The translations under genes were made by a program, and so were the position numbers. The notes under the pieces are model-generated. The model had not been told where the DNA came from. It did no database searches and saw only the letters and a program-made list of their open reading frames with translations. Below are positions 1 through 9,587 of a stretch of DNA of 64,000 nucleotides, one piece after another (the first letter of the stretch is position 1; every line of letters starts with the position of its first letter). This DNA comes from Incurvaria masculella (lineage: Eukaryota; Arthropoda; Insecta; Lepidoptera; Incurvariidae): positions 12,852,001-12,916,000 of the forward strand of contig OX335647.2 of NCBI GenBank assembly GCA_946894095.1, given 5' to 3'.

Positions 1-767
1 GACGGAGCATTGTCATGGTGCAAGATCCATGAGTTGTTTTGCCACAAATCCGGTCGTTTTCTACGCACTGCATCTCTCAAACGCTTAATTACGGCCAGGT
101 AGTACTCCTTATTGACTGTTTGACCAGTAGGCACGTACTCATGAACAACGCCGCGATAATCAAAGAAAACAGTGAGCATTACCTTTATTTTTGATCGGCT
201 TTGACGCGCTTTCTTCGGTTTTGGTTCATTTTTATAGCGCCACTCTGTTGATTGTTGGGTAGTTAGAACATCATATTCGTAAACCCACGTTTCGTCACCA
301 GTAATTATGCGTTGCATCATGTTAGGGTCATTCGTTACCTCAGAAATCATCTGCTGGGCCACTGTCTTACGGTGCTGTTTTTGTACGAAGTTCAGGTCTT
401 TTGGCACAAGTCGTGCTGCAACGCGTTTCATGCCCAAAGTATCCACCACAATATGGTGTGCCGATCCATACGCGATGTTGAGCTCACCAGCTATCTCTCT
501 GAGGCTTGCATGACGATTTTCGAGTACGATTTCTTGAACTTTTTCGACGTTATCATCGGTAGTTGATGTTGAAGGGCGTCCACGACGAGGTTCATCGTCA
601 ACTTCTTTGAGACCATTTTTGAACGACGAATACCACTCGTATACTCTTGTTTTTGAGAGAGCAGAGTCCCCGTAGGCTTTTTGTAGCATTTTGAATGCAT
701 CAGCACAAGAGATTTCGTTGGAAACACAAAACTTCAAACAAATTCTTTGTTCAATATTTTTTTCCAT
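1..767 (-). CDS. mariner-type transposase, partial (runs off left edge)
   Basis: DDE/D transposase of the Tc1/mariner superfamily, which cuts and pastes its element at TA sites. The frame starts with ATG at 767 and stays open for 255 codons to the window edge without a stop. The N-terminal about 110 residues fit the paired helix-turn-helix DNA-binding region, with GRP linker residues near 63-65. The TGDETW block places the first catalytic Asp at residue 158. The HHDNAP block places the second at 252, a separation typical of mariner. The third Asp block lies beyond the window. Full-length relatives are about 345 residues. The sequence differs clearly from the second mariner at 55.5 kb, so the two are different lineages. 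The lack of any lesion suggests recent arrival, but the missing third keeps intactness open. Confidence 0.9.
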   Translation of the reverse strand, partial: MEKNIEQRICLKFCVSNEISCADAFKMLQKAYGDSALSKTRVYEWYSSFKNGLKEVDDEPRRGRPSTSTTDDNVEKVQEIVLENRHASLREIAGELNIAYGSAHHIVVDTLGMKRVAARLVPKDLNFVQKQHRKTVAQQMISEVTNDPNMMQRIITGDETWVYEYDVLTTQQSTEWRYKNEPKPKKARQSRSKIKVMLTVFFDYRGVVHEYVPTGQTVNKEYYLAVIKRLRDAVRRKRPDLWQNNSWILHHDNAP

Positions 768-1000
768 TTTGAAATGCGACGAACTTCAAAAACTTGATTG
801 ATATAAACAGACGCCAAATAATTACTAATGACATTTAATATTTGACATTTGGCAGGAGTGTCAGGGAAAGGTGTACCAACCTGAGAAAAAAAAATATTCG
901 AATCGGTAAAGCGTTCTAAATTCAAACTACAAATTCCCGAAACCTTTTGATCATAGTGTACATCCCATCGCCAACCTTCATCGCCTAGTAAAAATAACTA
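768..1000 (-). other. 5' leader of the mariner element and flank
   Basis: This is AT-rich leader between the transposase ATG and the presumed left end of the element. On the minus strand a GGTTGGTACACC sequence near 868-884 resembles a mariner terminal repeat start. This is tentative, because the other terminal repeat is outside the window. No other gene is seen. Confidence 0.3.
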
Positions 1001-1009
1001 CTTTACGAA

Positions 1010-1145
1010 TATACTGCACGGCTGGACCCGAACCAGCAAAGCATACCATTCGCGGGTATTGCGTCTACCAATTTTGCCACCGGCTGTTTACCCATAATCC
1101 GACATTCCCTCCTCCCGTAATCAATACCTCCTACTAACACAGTGC
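1010..1145 (-). mobile_element. tRNA-derived SINE, family 2, fragment
   Basis: On the minus strand the sequence starts with an A-box-like TGGCAAAATTGGTAGACGC and has a B-box-like GGTTCGGGTCC about 50 bases later, as expected of a pol III tRNA-derived head. The same unit recurs at 8598-8745 (opposite orientation), 17757-17895 and 18450-18545, and as a remnant at 14480-14535. The copies have diverged considerably. Confidence 0.55.
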
Positions 1146-1192
1146 TTAAGATTATACCTACATATGTTTTTAACGATTCATCTGCGTTGTGG

Positions 1193-1290
1193 TCATTGAC
1201 TGCAAAGATTGAACATTCAAAAATATTGCCGTCGTCACCTAAATCGTATTTGGCATCAGACGCTAGAGCCAGTCCTAGGTTGACTTAATT
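1193..1290. repeat. dispersed repeat B, copy 1
   Basis: About 95 bases with the order TTGACTGCAA, GTCGTCACC, TCGTATTTGGCATC and a TTGACTT..AATTAAATATATTT end. The same order recurs at 4998-5110. Nothing coding is seen. Confidence 0.4.
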
Positions 1291-1319
1291 AAATATATTT
1301 TCCAACCATCACATCATGT

Positions 1320-1500
1320 GAATCGCCAATATCTCGCAGCTCAGTCCCGAGCGACTGAGTTGCGGCTGGACAGCAGATGCGTCGCCAAGGAGCTGAGCCA
1401 TGAATCCATCTTCAATATCTGCATCGCCAACACATGCATCGCCACTATCTCCTTCGCCGGCGACGCATCTGCGGACCCTTATGTGCGGACAAATATGTTA
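1320..1500. repeat. short GC-richer segment with internal inverted repeats
   Basis: A GC-richer patch with repeated CATCGCCAA-like words. The 14-base GCAGATGCGTCGCC at 1373-1386 is matched in inverted orientation at 1459-1472. A 62-codon open frame crosses it, but the repeated words make coding unlikely. Confidence 0.35.
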
Positions 1501-2011
1501 AAATAAATAAAACAAATTATACATTTAACGATTTTATTGTAAAGGAGAACCATGATGCAGATAATGTACTAAAAGCTAGAAAATAAATATGTCGCTTCAC
1601 ACAATTCTCCTCATCAATATAGAGCATTGATTAGACTAAGACAAAATCGCAAGTCGTAGCGTAACCTAAGTAAATATGTACAACGAGAAAAAACCTAAAA
1701 ATGATTAAAAACTAGTTTATTTTCTCGTTGTTTGCATTAGTTGTCTATTGAGAAGATGAATCCAAAGCATGTCATGATATGAGCGGTTGACTGTAGATAA
1801 TAGATGTTTTATGTTTCCACCAAACTCGCCAGGTGGTGCAGATATTTAATTTCCCAGGATAACCATAAGTTACTTGCTATCTTCAAATGTTACTTTAGTG
1901 ACAGTAGTGGCGGGCTTAGCAACAAACTGGAAGCAGCCGGCCAGGAGCGCCCAATCACGACCAGCCGTCTGCTAGAGATTCTTTACACATTCAGCTTGTA
2001 CTTGTTGTTTG
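1501..2011. other. no gene seen
   Basis: AT-rich non-coding sequence. The short open frame at 1804-2037 has no recognisable domain, and its end overlaps a SINE tail. Confidence 0.5.
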
Positions 2012-2185
2012 AGTTTTTTTTATGCAACCTGACATGAATGGCTATTACCACACAACTACCGTTATGATATTATCCCAATACACCACATTCCTAAAGGAAT
2101 GAGATGCCATGCCAGGACCTTCCCTTTATGAGCACGGCTACATTGAACTGGATGGAAAATACGGAAAATTTCATACGCTCGATGG
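2012..2185 (-). mobile_element. SINE body/tail, family 1, truncated
   Basis: The minus strand carries the shared body of family 1: ATCCAGTTCAATGTAGCC, the GGAAGGTCCTGGCATGGC block, the GGAATGTGGTGTATTGGG block, then a TATTAGCC...CATGTC end and an A-rich tail (T-run at 2015-2021). The head is missing. Confidence 0.7.
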
Positions 2186-2349
2186 TCTTAGCTAAAGCCT
2201 CAATTCAATTGCAGTTGTAAGAATAAATCGCATGTTATATATTTTGAAAATATAATGTTTTTAGGGGATTTAAGCACATTGCCAGGAAAAAAAATAAGCT
2301 ATCGGGTTTCATTTTCTTAATACTTTTCCTCAAATAATTAAATAAGTGG

Positions 2350-2720
2350 TTAGTAGGTCAGGGACTTGATTTCCATGGTTATGTGATTGATCCCCGCTCC
2401 GTTTATGCACCACTATCTTTCTCTTTCTGACTTGGATAAGTGTATTTCGTTACGAATGCGAACTGTTCTATGGTTCGGAATCCATGTAAAGTTACTTTCC
2501 CTACTAAGTGGTAGGGTTAATCCCCCCGCCCTCTCGGGTTCGTACCGTCGCTTTGGATGAAGAGATGTTCGAGGAGGCAATGAGAAATTGTCCGCATTTT
2601 CCAAGTTTAATGCTTATAAAGGGAAGGTCACCTAATTCCTTCAGGAATGTGGTGTATTGGGGTTATATCAAGACGGTGTGGTGTGGTATAGGCCATCAAT
2701 TTTCAGTTCCATAAAATAAA
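2350..2720 (+). mobile_element. SINE family 1, tRNA-type head, degenerate
   Basis: Order on the plus strand: a decayed tRNA-like head, CCGCTCCGTTTATGCACCAC, the CACGAATGCGA block, GGTTCGGAATCCATGTAAA, GGTGGTAGGGTT, then the common body and an A-rich tail near 2712-2720. It has many substitutions against the best copy at 21747-22160. Confidence 0.7.
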
Positions 2721-3027
2721 CATATTTTAATACTGCTGGCATCATGCGTCGGGCTTTTGCGTCCGCTAAATTTTGTCCGAACTGTTCTTCATGCGACGTA
2801 AATATTTTATTTTTAGAAATAGTTCAATCGAATTTGTAAGATTAGTAATATTGTAATTGATGGATTTTTGTATGTGAATTAAATATATTAAATTGAATAA
2901 GATTAATGCAAGATTTTAATAAATCTATTATATTACTTTGTACTGAGGTAGGATTGGCTTAATCCAGTCTAAATGATTGCCACCAAACAACCTGTAACTA
3001 AATGTACAGTGACTTTAGGTTTAGGTG
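2721..3027. other. no gene seen
   Basis: AT-rich spacer between a SINE and the tail of a LINE. No structure noticed. Confidence 0.5.
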
Positions 3028-4376
3028 ATCGTGAAACAATTTATTTATTTATTTATATAAGTTTATTGCACTCAAAAAACATTCGGGCAAAAGGTACAAC
3101 TTAATGCCGGAGGCCTTTTTTACCAGTCTACCTTTGGGTATCGTGAGCAGTAGTGCGAGTAGTAACTATGGAGAAATAGCTTTAGAGGAAACATAATTCC
3201 TACACAATATACAACAAATACACATTATACTTAAACTTAAATATATAACTTATATAACTTTACATAAATATAACTACATAAATATCAATAAATAAATACT
3301 AAATACCACATATATATATTATAAAAACAAATAAAAGATGATACTTAATACAATATAATTTTAAGGAAAAAAATATATATATTGGCAAAAGAAATAAAAA
3401 AATAAAAATAAATACTGACCAACTTAAAGAAGTATGAGGGAGAAAATTAAAGAAATCATAAAGACAGAAAATAAGCTTTGAGATTTTTTTTAAAAACATA
3501 GATAGAGGGGGAATTTCGTAAATGGGGAGGTAGCTGATTCCACTGCCTCGCAGCGTGCACTGTAAAGGAGTCTGAATACGTGGAGGATGTGTGCGAGGGA
3601 ATGGCCAGTACCGAAGAGCCGGTCGATCTAAGTGGGAGACCATGTGAGCAAAGATATGAAAACCGATTACGAAGGTACGAGGGAGCATTGGGATCATTAA
3701 AGATGCTGTAGTGAAGTGAAAGGACATGAGTATTCCTTCGGTGACGAATATCGAGCCATTGAAGACGAGTTCGGAATTCAGAGATGTGATCAAATTTACG
3801 AAGCCCAAATACGTAGCGGATACACACGTTGAGGAGGCGGTCGAGTTTGTTAAGGAGCTCTTGATTGAGGTCAAGATAGCACACGTCACCATAATCAAGT
3901 AAAGGGAGAAGCAAGGATTGTGCAAGCGTAATTTTGGTAGCGAAAGGAATAAAGTTCTTTAAGAGTTTCAGAGTATGCATGCTAGCAAACATTTTGCGGC
4001 TTACTTGACTAACTTGTGGTTGCCAAGACAGAGTTTCGTCGATCATGAGTCCCAGGTTTTTCACGCATTTAACGTAAGGAATGACAGTGCCATTGAATAA
4101 AAGATCAGGTAGCTCGTCTCGATTCAGCTTAGCTAGAAGTTTGTGAGTACCAATAATGATTGCCTGCGACTTAGAAGGATTGACTAGAAGGCCAAACCTC
4201 GTAGCCCAATTTAGTACCAAATCGAGATCTACATTCATAAGACTTATATCAGTAGCAAGGTCATCAATACGAAAGTGTCTATACAGCTGCAAGTCGTCGG
4301 CGAATTTCGACATTATTTTAAAATTATTCTCGCTAATGGCTACATAGCTCTTTCTCGGCACAGGCATGACCGAGCT
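3028..4376 (-). mobile_element. non-LTR retrotransposon (LINE), 5'-truncated copy
   Basis: The minus strand holds the C-terminal part of a reverse transcriptase frame (3456-4367), then a 3' region ending at (TAAA)n-type simple sequence around 3040-3056. 5' truncation with a simple-sequence tail is the usual product of target-primed reverse transcription. Everything upstream of the YADD-equivalent motif is missing. Confidence 0.8.
3456..4367 (-). CDS. LINE reverse transcriptase, C-terminal half
   Basis: 303 codons without interruption. Near residue 22 lies FADDLQLY, the catalytic motif C (YADD form), followed by thumb-like sequence (NPSKSQAIIIG, KNLGLMIDETLSW). The C-terminal block reads WNQLPPHLRNSPS followed by FKKNLKAYFL, typical of Jockey/CR1-like elements. 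Fingers, motif A/B and the endonuclease are absent. The ATG at 4367 is probably fortuitous: the residues before FADD look like the truncation junction, not a native start. The reading frame is unbroken, so the insertion is not very old, but the protein is not functional alone. Confidence 0.85.
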   Translation of the reverse strand: MPVPRKSYVAISENNFKIMSKFADDLQLYRHFRIDDLATDISLMNVDLDLVLNWATRFGLLVNPSKSQAIIIGTHKLLAKLNRDELPDLLFNGTVIPYVKCVKNLGLMIDETLSWQPQVSQVSRKMFASMHTLKLLKNFIPFATKITLAQSLLLPLLDYGDVCYLDLNQELLNKLDRLLNVCIRYVFGLRKFDHISEFRTRLQWLDIRHRRNTHVLSLHYSIFNDPNAPSYLRNRFSYLCSHGLPLRSTGSSVLAIPSHTSSTYSDSFTVHAARQWNQLPPHLRNSPSIYVFKKNLKAYFLSL

Positions 4377-4997
4377 ACCAGCTAGAAAATACCAGATTCG
4401 AAGCCCTAAGGTCCGGCTACTGAAACTTACTAATAAATTAAACCGACAACTTTTGATTGAACGAGCCCATTGAATGTAAATGTGAGAAACTGTGCGCCAC
4501 TAGTTTTAATTAAGAGTTTCATTTTACCGGCCGATTCGTTCCAGGGCCCGGCGCTTGGCGGCGCTAGCCTAGTTATTACACTTTAATCACGGGCGGAAAT
4601 AAAGTTTGGAATTGCTTCCGAAAACCAAACGGATTGAATGCGAAGCGTTGATGTGTCCCCGAAAATAGGTCGAACAGGCTTCTCCGCTTTCTTGCAACCT
4701 TTTCAGGCCTCGCTGTAAGCAGCTTTACGCCGATTCTAGGAATTCCGTGTTTAGGAAACAATAATATTTAAGTCGAGGAAACCGCTTTTATAGCGGTTGT
4801 CAAAACCGGTTTCTCATCGGAAAGATTCCGGAGCACTGTATTTAAATGATTCAAGGTTCAGACTAAAATATAATCGTGGGTAAAACCAAGCACCGCTAAA
4901 CAATCTTTTTTATTCAAATTGTAATCTAGGTTCCAGGTAATTTACTTGTCATGATGTAACTTCATTATATTGAAATGAAATGAAATTAAAATTATTT
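4377..4997. other. no gene seen
   Basis: Mixed-composition spacer with a short GC-richer patch around 4540-4575. No recognised element. Confidence 0.45.
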
Positions 4998-5110
4998 GGT
5001 CATTTTGACTGCAATGATTGAGATATGAATCTTCTTGCTGTCGTCACCAAAGTCGATTTTGGTATCGGACACTTAGCAGCCCGGATTTAACTTGATTTTT
5101 TTTATATATA
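4998..5110. repeat. dispersed repeat B, copy 2
   Basis: Matches 1193-1290 in the same orientation: TTGACTGCAATGATTGA, GTCGTCACC, TCGATTTTGGTATC, then TTAACTTGAT and a TATATATATTT end. Confidence 0.4.
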
Positions 5111-5134
5111 TTTAACGGATATGACATTACCGTT

Positions 5135-5505
5135 ATATCATTAATTTGAGTTTTAGCGACATCTACATTTGAAGCATTGTATGAAAATAATCTGAAAAAG
5201 TTTTTGGTTGTGACATTCGTCACGATTCCATTCAAAATGCCTTAACGTAGGATCAATGCCTTAGCGTAGGTGAAATATAGAGCAAGCATTGTGTCGATTC
5301 TAATATAATCGAGAATTTCGTTAGCTGATGTAATTGTCGGGATAGCTCAGTTGGTTAGAGCAGTGGTGATGTAATCCAAAGGTCGCAGGTTCGTATCCTG
5401 CTTCCGACGAATGTCACGATCAAAAACTTTTTCAGATATTTTTTAAAATCTGATTACAATGCTTTAAATGTAGATGTCGCTGAAACTCAAATTAATACAT
5501 CTTGA
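5135..5505. repeat. foldback unit enclosing a tRNA-like sequence
   Basis: The left arm (about 5135-5226) and right arm (about 5406-5505) are inverted copies. Each carries CATTAATTTGAGTTT, GCGACATCTACATTT, GAAAAAGTTTTT and GACATTCGTC in one orientation, with the complement in the other. The roughly 180-base loop holds the tRNA-like element. A second, differently decayed copy of loop plus right arm is at 22540-23190. Confidence 0.6.
5336..5408 (+). tRNA. tRNA-Thr(TGT)-like sequence, probable pseudo-tRNA
   Basis: 73 bases that fold as a cloverleaf: acceptor GTCGGGA with TTCCGAC, D stem GCTC/GAGC, T stem GCAGG/CCTGC with loop TTCGTAT. The A box (TAGCTCAGTTGG) and B box (GGTTCGTATCC, one base off GGTTCGANNCC) are good. 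The seven-base anticodon loop GATGTAA gives anticodon TGT (Thr). The anticodon stem GTGGT/TCCAA has a T-T mismatch and a G-A end. With its position inside a repeated foldback this argues for a mobile, non-functional copy. Confidence 0.6.
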
Positions 5506-5652
5506 AGTGTCTGAGTACCGTGATATCTCGGCACAGTGCTTCAAGTACATATGCACTTATGTGTGCGATAACGCCGCTTCATACAAATGAGTTTTTGTTG
5601 CTACTCCCTCCAATCCATGCTCGCTGCGCCTTATGTATAGCGGATAAGTCAT

Positions 5653-6006
5653 GTGGACGTCGTGTATACCGATTATTCCAAAGCCTTTGATAAAATTCCA
5701 CATAACTTGCTTATTTTGAAAATAGAATCGATGGGTATACACGGCGATCTACTGCGTTGGCTGTCATCTTATCTGGCAAATCGCTCCCAAGCAGTGACTC
5801 TTAAAGGTTACTGCTCCATGTTTGTCCCGGTCACATCTGGTGTTCCCCAGGGTTCTCACCTTGGGCCACTTATGTTTAACATATTCATAAACAATGTCGT
5901 TTTAGCTATACGTAAATCAAGTCTTCTTTTGTATGCTGACGACAAAAAGATAATAAAAATTATAAAAACTATTCAAGATTGCCAAGACTTACAGGAGGAC
6001 CTGTAG
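5653..6006 (+). pseudogene. LINE reverse transcriptase core, palm motifs A-C
   Basis: Motif A is DYSKAFD (first catalytic Asp), motif B is SGVPQGSHLGPL and motif C is LLYADD (catalytic Asp pair), in the right order and spacing. The frame ends at TAG 6004-6006, exactly where the inverted duplication begins its loop. Thumb-like sequence resumes at 6054 in another frame. All catalytic residues seen are intact but the protein is cut in two. Confidence 0.85.
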
Positions 6007-6053
6007 GTTGTCTAGGTCCTCCTGTAAGTCTTGGCAATCTTGAATAGTTTTTA

Positions 6054-6660
6054 TTGCATTTATATTGCAATCTAAACCTACTCTATTTAAACATGGATAA
6101 ATGTTCAATCATATCCTTCTCTCGGAAATTTGCTACAAAGTTCTTTACTTATTCAATCGGGAATAAAACAATTCAAAGAGTTGACGAGGTTAAAGATCTT
6201 GGAGTTGTTCTCGATAGTAAACTTGTATTTAAATCCCATATTGAGCATATTACTGCGAAAGCTTCTAAAATGTTAGGTTTCCTACTGCGCACTAGCAGCT
6301 CCTTTAAATCTATAAATCCGTTCAAAACTCTGTATGTTGCGTATGTAAGAAGTCATATTGAATACGCATCAACTGTTTGGAACCCTCAAATCTATATCAT
6401 ATCACCTCACCTATATCAAAAACCTTGAAAAGATTCAAAACAAATTCCTGAAATATGTGTCATATAGAGACCCAAATAGTTTTGATCAAGGTGATGAAAT
6501 TTTAGAATCCTTACAACATCGCAGGGAAAATAGGGATCTTCATGCTTTTCAAAATAATACATACTACAATTGAAACCCCGTACTTACTCTCTAATATTAA
6601 TTTCAGATGCCCTACTAGGTTAATCCGTTCCGGCGACACATTTTATGTTCATAAAATAAA
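6054..6660 (+). pseudogene. LINE reverse transcriptase thumb and C-terminus, frameshifted
   Basis: Continues the same LINE: NMDKCSIISFSRK, VKDLGVVLDSKLVFKSHI and YVRSHIEYASTVWNP are characteristic thumb/C-terminal blocks. A frameshift near 6420 moves the C-terminal part (LEKIQNKFLKYVSYRD) into another frame. A stop at 6571-6573 is followed by another frame with RCPTRLIRSGDTFYV. A SINE tail abuts at about 6670. Confidence 0.75.
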
Positions 6661-6671
6661 ATGCCATACTA

Positions 6672-6805
6672 AGTCCGTGTTCTTCATTCAGTTTCACGTA
6701 GCCGTGCTCATAAAAGGGAGATCCTGGAATGGCATCTAATTCTATCACGAATGCAGAATATTTGGCTAATATCATGACGGTGGGTGTATGTGGAACATTA
6801 ACAAA
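6672..6805 (+). mobile_element. SINE family 1 body/tail fragment
   Basis: Plus-strand body blocks: CCGTGTTCTTCATTCAGTTTCA, AGCCGTGCTCATAAAAGGGA, TCCTGGAATGGC, then TTTGGCTAATATCATGACGG. Head and A-tail are lost. Confidence 0.65.
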
Positions 6806-7198
6806 AACACGTGCTTTATAATTTTCATATTTTCGTTTAGCGTCAGTGAGGACTGAATCCATTCAATCTAAAGTTATAATGTCGTCCTTTATCACAAATA
6901 TCCAGAGGTAGACAATAACAAAATGTTTGTGCCGTCTCGTCTGTTATTTCGCTCTGTGCTATTGGAACCATCTCGCGTCAACATGATTTTACACCGATAC
7001 AAATAAGTTCAGTACCAATGAAAGTATTTGAACTATTTAGCTACCATTAGTTTTTCCTTTATGGGAAGGAAAATCAGCCCTTCATTAGGTTATCTTTATG
7101 GATTCCTATCTGCGATACCCGACTCCGCTCCGGATAATGCCTAAAAAACTTTTAACAACAAGCTTTTATTTAAAAGCTATAAAAATAGGAAAATGAAC
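6806..7198. other. no gene seen
   Basis: Non-coding spacer. TCCGCTCCGG-type words near 7120-7135 resemble ends of common lepidopteran repeats but are too short to assign. Confidence 0.4.
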
Positions 7199-7748
7199 TT
7201 AAGGTGGTCCAACCCGGCGGCCTCAACTCATTTGCGGGCACGGTACAAAACCGTGCTGTTGCGCTCTGGGACGTTCTCTGTTTCTAAGAATAAGACAGGC
7301 TCCGTGATGAGGAAGATGCAACCTGTCCACAAAAAAGACAATGTGCATAGTGTATGATTTGGTAAGATTTACGAAAATTTTAATTTCAAAACGACTTATA
7401 GCTAAAAGTAAACCACGACCGCTGTAGTCAAAAATCTAACAAAAACCAAATAGATTATAAATCTTGATTAAATAAGCTATGTCTGATGACTAATCTTTTT
7501 AAGATGTTCTTACTTTATCATTGCGTAATCCACCTCCAAAGTTATTGTATAAAACGCTCGAAAAATCCGAACTTTCGGACGTTATAACTTGGAAACCAAA
7601 CACAATTTTTCAATGACAATGGTCATCAGACATCTACTTCAATCAAATAAAGCTATTTTGAGCAAAATTTTGGATCTCTGACAAGAAATTTAGGCGTGAT
7701 CTTCTTTCCCCTTTTGTATGGGGAGATGAGCGGGTTGGGCCACCTTAA
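7199..7748 (+). mobile_element. 542-bp MITE with TTAA target duplication, copy 1
   Basis: The element spans 7203-7744 and is bounded by TTAA at 7199-7202 and 7745-7748. Terminal inverted repeats read GGTGGTCCAACCCG at the left and the complement of GGTGGCCCAACCCG at the right. It has no coding capacity. A same-length, same-orientation copy is at 54280-54821. TTAA duplication is the hallmark of piggyBac-type integration, but these ends do not resemble a piggyBac CCC-start terminus I know. Confidence 0.85.
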
Positions 7749-8040
7749 AAATAAACTCACACTCATCAACTTATAGCATTATACTTTTTATATGTAAATG
7801 ATATAAAAGCTAGTCGCGATCTTAACCTGCATAAATTCATTTTATGGATTACTTACATATTTTTTTTCTTAGAATTACTTATTTTTAAAAGCTTTATGTA
7901 TGCATGTTACATACATTGTACAGGTGTTTAGGTCAAATCGTGCAAGCTGAATTAGAACCACTTCCTCTTATCCTGCGGAGTTGATTTTTTGCATGTTGGT
8001 TCAGTTCCGATGACGATGCATTTTTGTGGTAATTATGACT
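7749..8040. other. no gene seen
   Basis: AT-rich spacer with no recognised element. Confidence 0.4.
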
Positions 8041-8352
8041 AGGATTAGCTCCAGACCAAGGAACTCTTCAAGGGTCAACAGCAGAGACACGAAATTTTGT
8101 ATACGCATTCAATAAGTGTCACCATGACATGGCTACTGCATTCTAGATTGGCTCCCATTGAGGGAACTTCTTAACGGTTTACAGCATAGACACACAATAT
8201 TGTTTACACATTTTATTGCGAAAGGCAATTCTTAGTTTCACCATGACATAGCTTATGCCCTCAGGGTTTGATTCCGAGTGCGGAAGGAACCGCTCAACTA
8301 TAAACAGCACAGGCACCATATGTTGTACATTTGTTCAGTAATTATAGGTGGT
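8041..8352 (+). repeat. degenerate tandem repeat, about three units of ~100-120 bp
   Basis: Each unit repeats the order: a GATTxGCTCC or GATTCCGAG word, GGAACT(T)C, CAACAGCA/TACAGCATA/AAACAGCACA, GACAC, a TTTTGTATAC-like stretch, then CACCATGACATxGCT. Starts are near 8041, 8144 and 8262. The third unit is truncated. Confidence 0.5.
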
Positions 8353-8382
8353 TCCAATGTTAATAAACATGTGATATGTGTG

Positions 8383-8410
8383 TATGTGTTATCGACCGTT
8401 AAGCAAGTAG
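8383..8410 (+). repeat. GTATGTGTTATCGACCGTTAAGCAA box
   Basis: One of five occurrences of a TGTATGTGT-ATCGACCGTGAAGCAA-like junction (others near 14020, 17212, 17757 and 18453). In two of them it forms the far end of the tRNA-derived SINE family 2. Confidence 0.4.
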
Positions 8411-8597
8411 ACATACGCAAGCCGGGCTGAAGTGGAGGAAAATAGGCGGCGTCTCGTTGTTAGACTCGAAGAGACATGCATCAGTATTTCGTTCCTGACC
8501 AAAAACTGCTCCTTTACAAGGCGGAGATGAGCAGGTCTATTCCTGGCATTCCGTAATCTGGAATCAGGAATCCTGAGTCGAAAAACTTAAACACTGT

Positions 8598-8745
8598 GTC
8601 AGTTGTAGGAGGCATTGATTACGGGACGAGAGACTGTAGGAGAATTACAAATTATGGGTGTACAGCAGGTGGTAAAATTGGAAGACGCAATACCCGCGAA
8701 TGGTTTATTTTGCTGGTTTGGGTAGCCTTGTAACATATTCGTAAA
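8598..8745 (+). mobile_element. tRNA-derived SINE, family 2, inverted to copy at 1.0 kb
   Basis: Plus-strand match to the complement of 1010-1145: ggaggcattgattacggg, GGTGGTAAAATTGGAAGACGC, AATACCCGCGAATGG and GCTGGTTTGGGTAGCC. The B box is decayed. Confidence 0.55.
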
Positions 8746-8763
8746 GTAAAGTAGTAGGTAGTA

Positions 8764-9120
8764 TTTTACTAATATTATAAATGTGAAAGTTTGTATGTTT
8801 GGATGTTTAGATGCCTGTTACTTAATCACGTAAGAAACTACTCAATGGATTTTAATGGCATTTGGCACATTGATTGTTTAATACATGGATTATATACATA
8901 ATACTTTCGTCCCGGAAAAAATATTAATATTATAAAAAACGAAAACACGACGTTTCAATTTCAAATTTGGTAAATGTGTATTATGTGATTAACTGTAAAT
9001 ATATTGTCCTAAACGAGCCTTTTGGACAGTCATTTGGGCTAATGTTTATCCAGAAAATAATTCAGCTCGACATCAGTCCAAAACGACATCGAGCCATTAT
9101 TGTATTATACAGCTAGCTTT
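8764..9120 (+). repeat. interspersed repeat C fragment (CTAATATTATAAATG start)
   Basis: Starts TACTAATATTATAAATGTGAAAGT and continues with the GTATGTTTGGATGTTT and ACTACTCAATGGATT blocks. A GACATCAGTCCAAAACGACAT block recurs near 9066-9086. Related copies are at 25345-25500, 26318-26482, 29330-29482 and 29700-29885. The internal part here is degraded. Confidence 0.5.
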
Positions 9121-9587
9121 GTATTATATTAGACCATCGGAAATTGAGAATAAGGCCAAGGGCTCTCCAACATGGACCAAAATATCAAAATATCGACGGC
9201 AATAATGTTGCATTGTCGGATCGGTAAGCGTAACTGGTAGTTTCACGGTTCCATCGGTTCCCCGCTGAACGTGAGTCCCCCCGCGCCCCCCTTCCCTCGC
9301 CGACCAATTCGCTTTAGATTTCCTATTAATTCCGGCAGCCTCCGCGTACTATGCGAGCCAACCTACTCGCTCGGTTCGACTAAACTGAGTTGTTTTCAGC
9401 TTCAGCTCCACCGTATGCCGCAAGTCCGCAACGTTGCAGCCAATTGGGGCGGTATTGTAGATCAATCTGCTAGATACACATTCAAAATTACAATATTCCT
9501 GACATGTAAAGACTTATGAAAATAAACTGATCAGCAGGCGAACAGCGATTAAAATATTTTCTTATTTCAATGTTAAGTTTTGAAATG
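9121..9587. other. no gene seen
   Basis: Contains a GC-richer patch (9245-9440) with an 82-codon open frame lacking any recognisable domain. I see no splice or codon evidence to call it coding. Confidence 0.4.

Larger units (their letters stand above)
5640..6665 (+). mobile_element. non-LTR retrotransposon fragment, broken
   Basis: A second LINE of Jockey/CR1-like type, different from the 3.0-4.4 kb one. Reverse transcriptase sequence runs through three reading frames (5653-6006, 6054-6428, 6420-6660). It is disrupted by a 41-bp inverted duplication at 5962-6054 and a frameshift near 6420. No upstream endonuclease is present. Confidence 0.8.
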
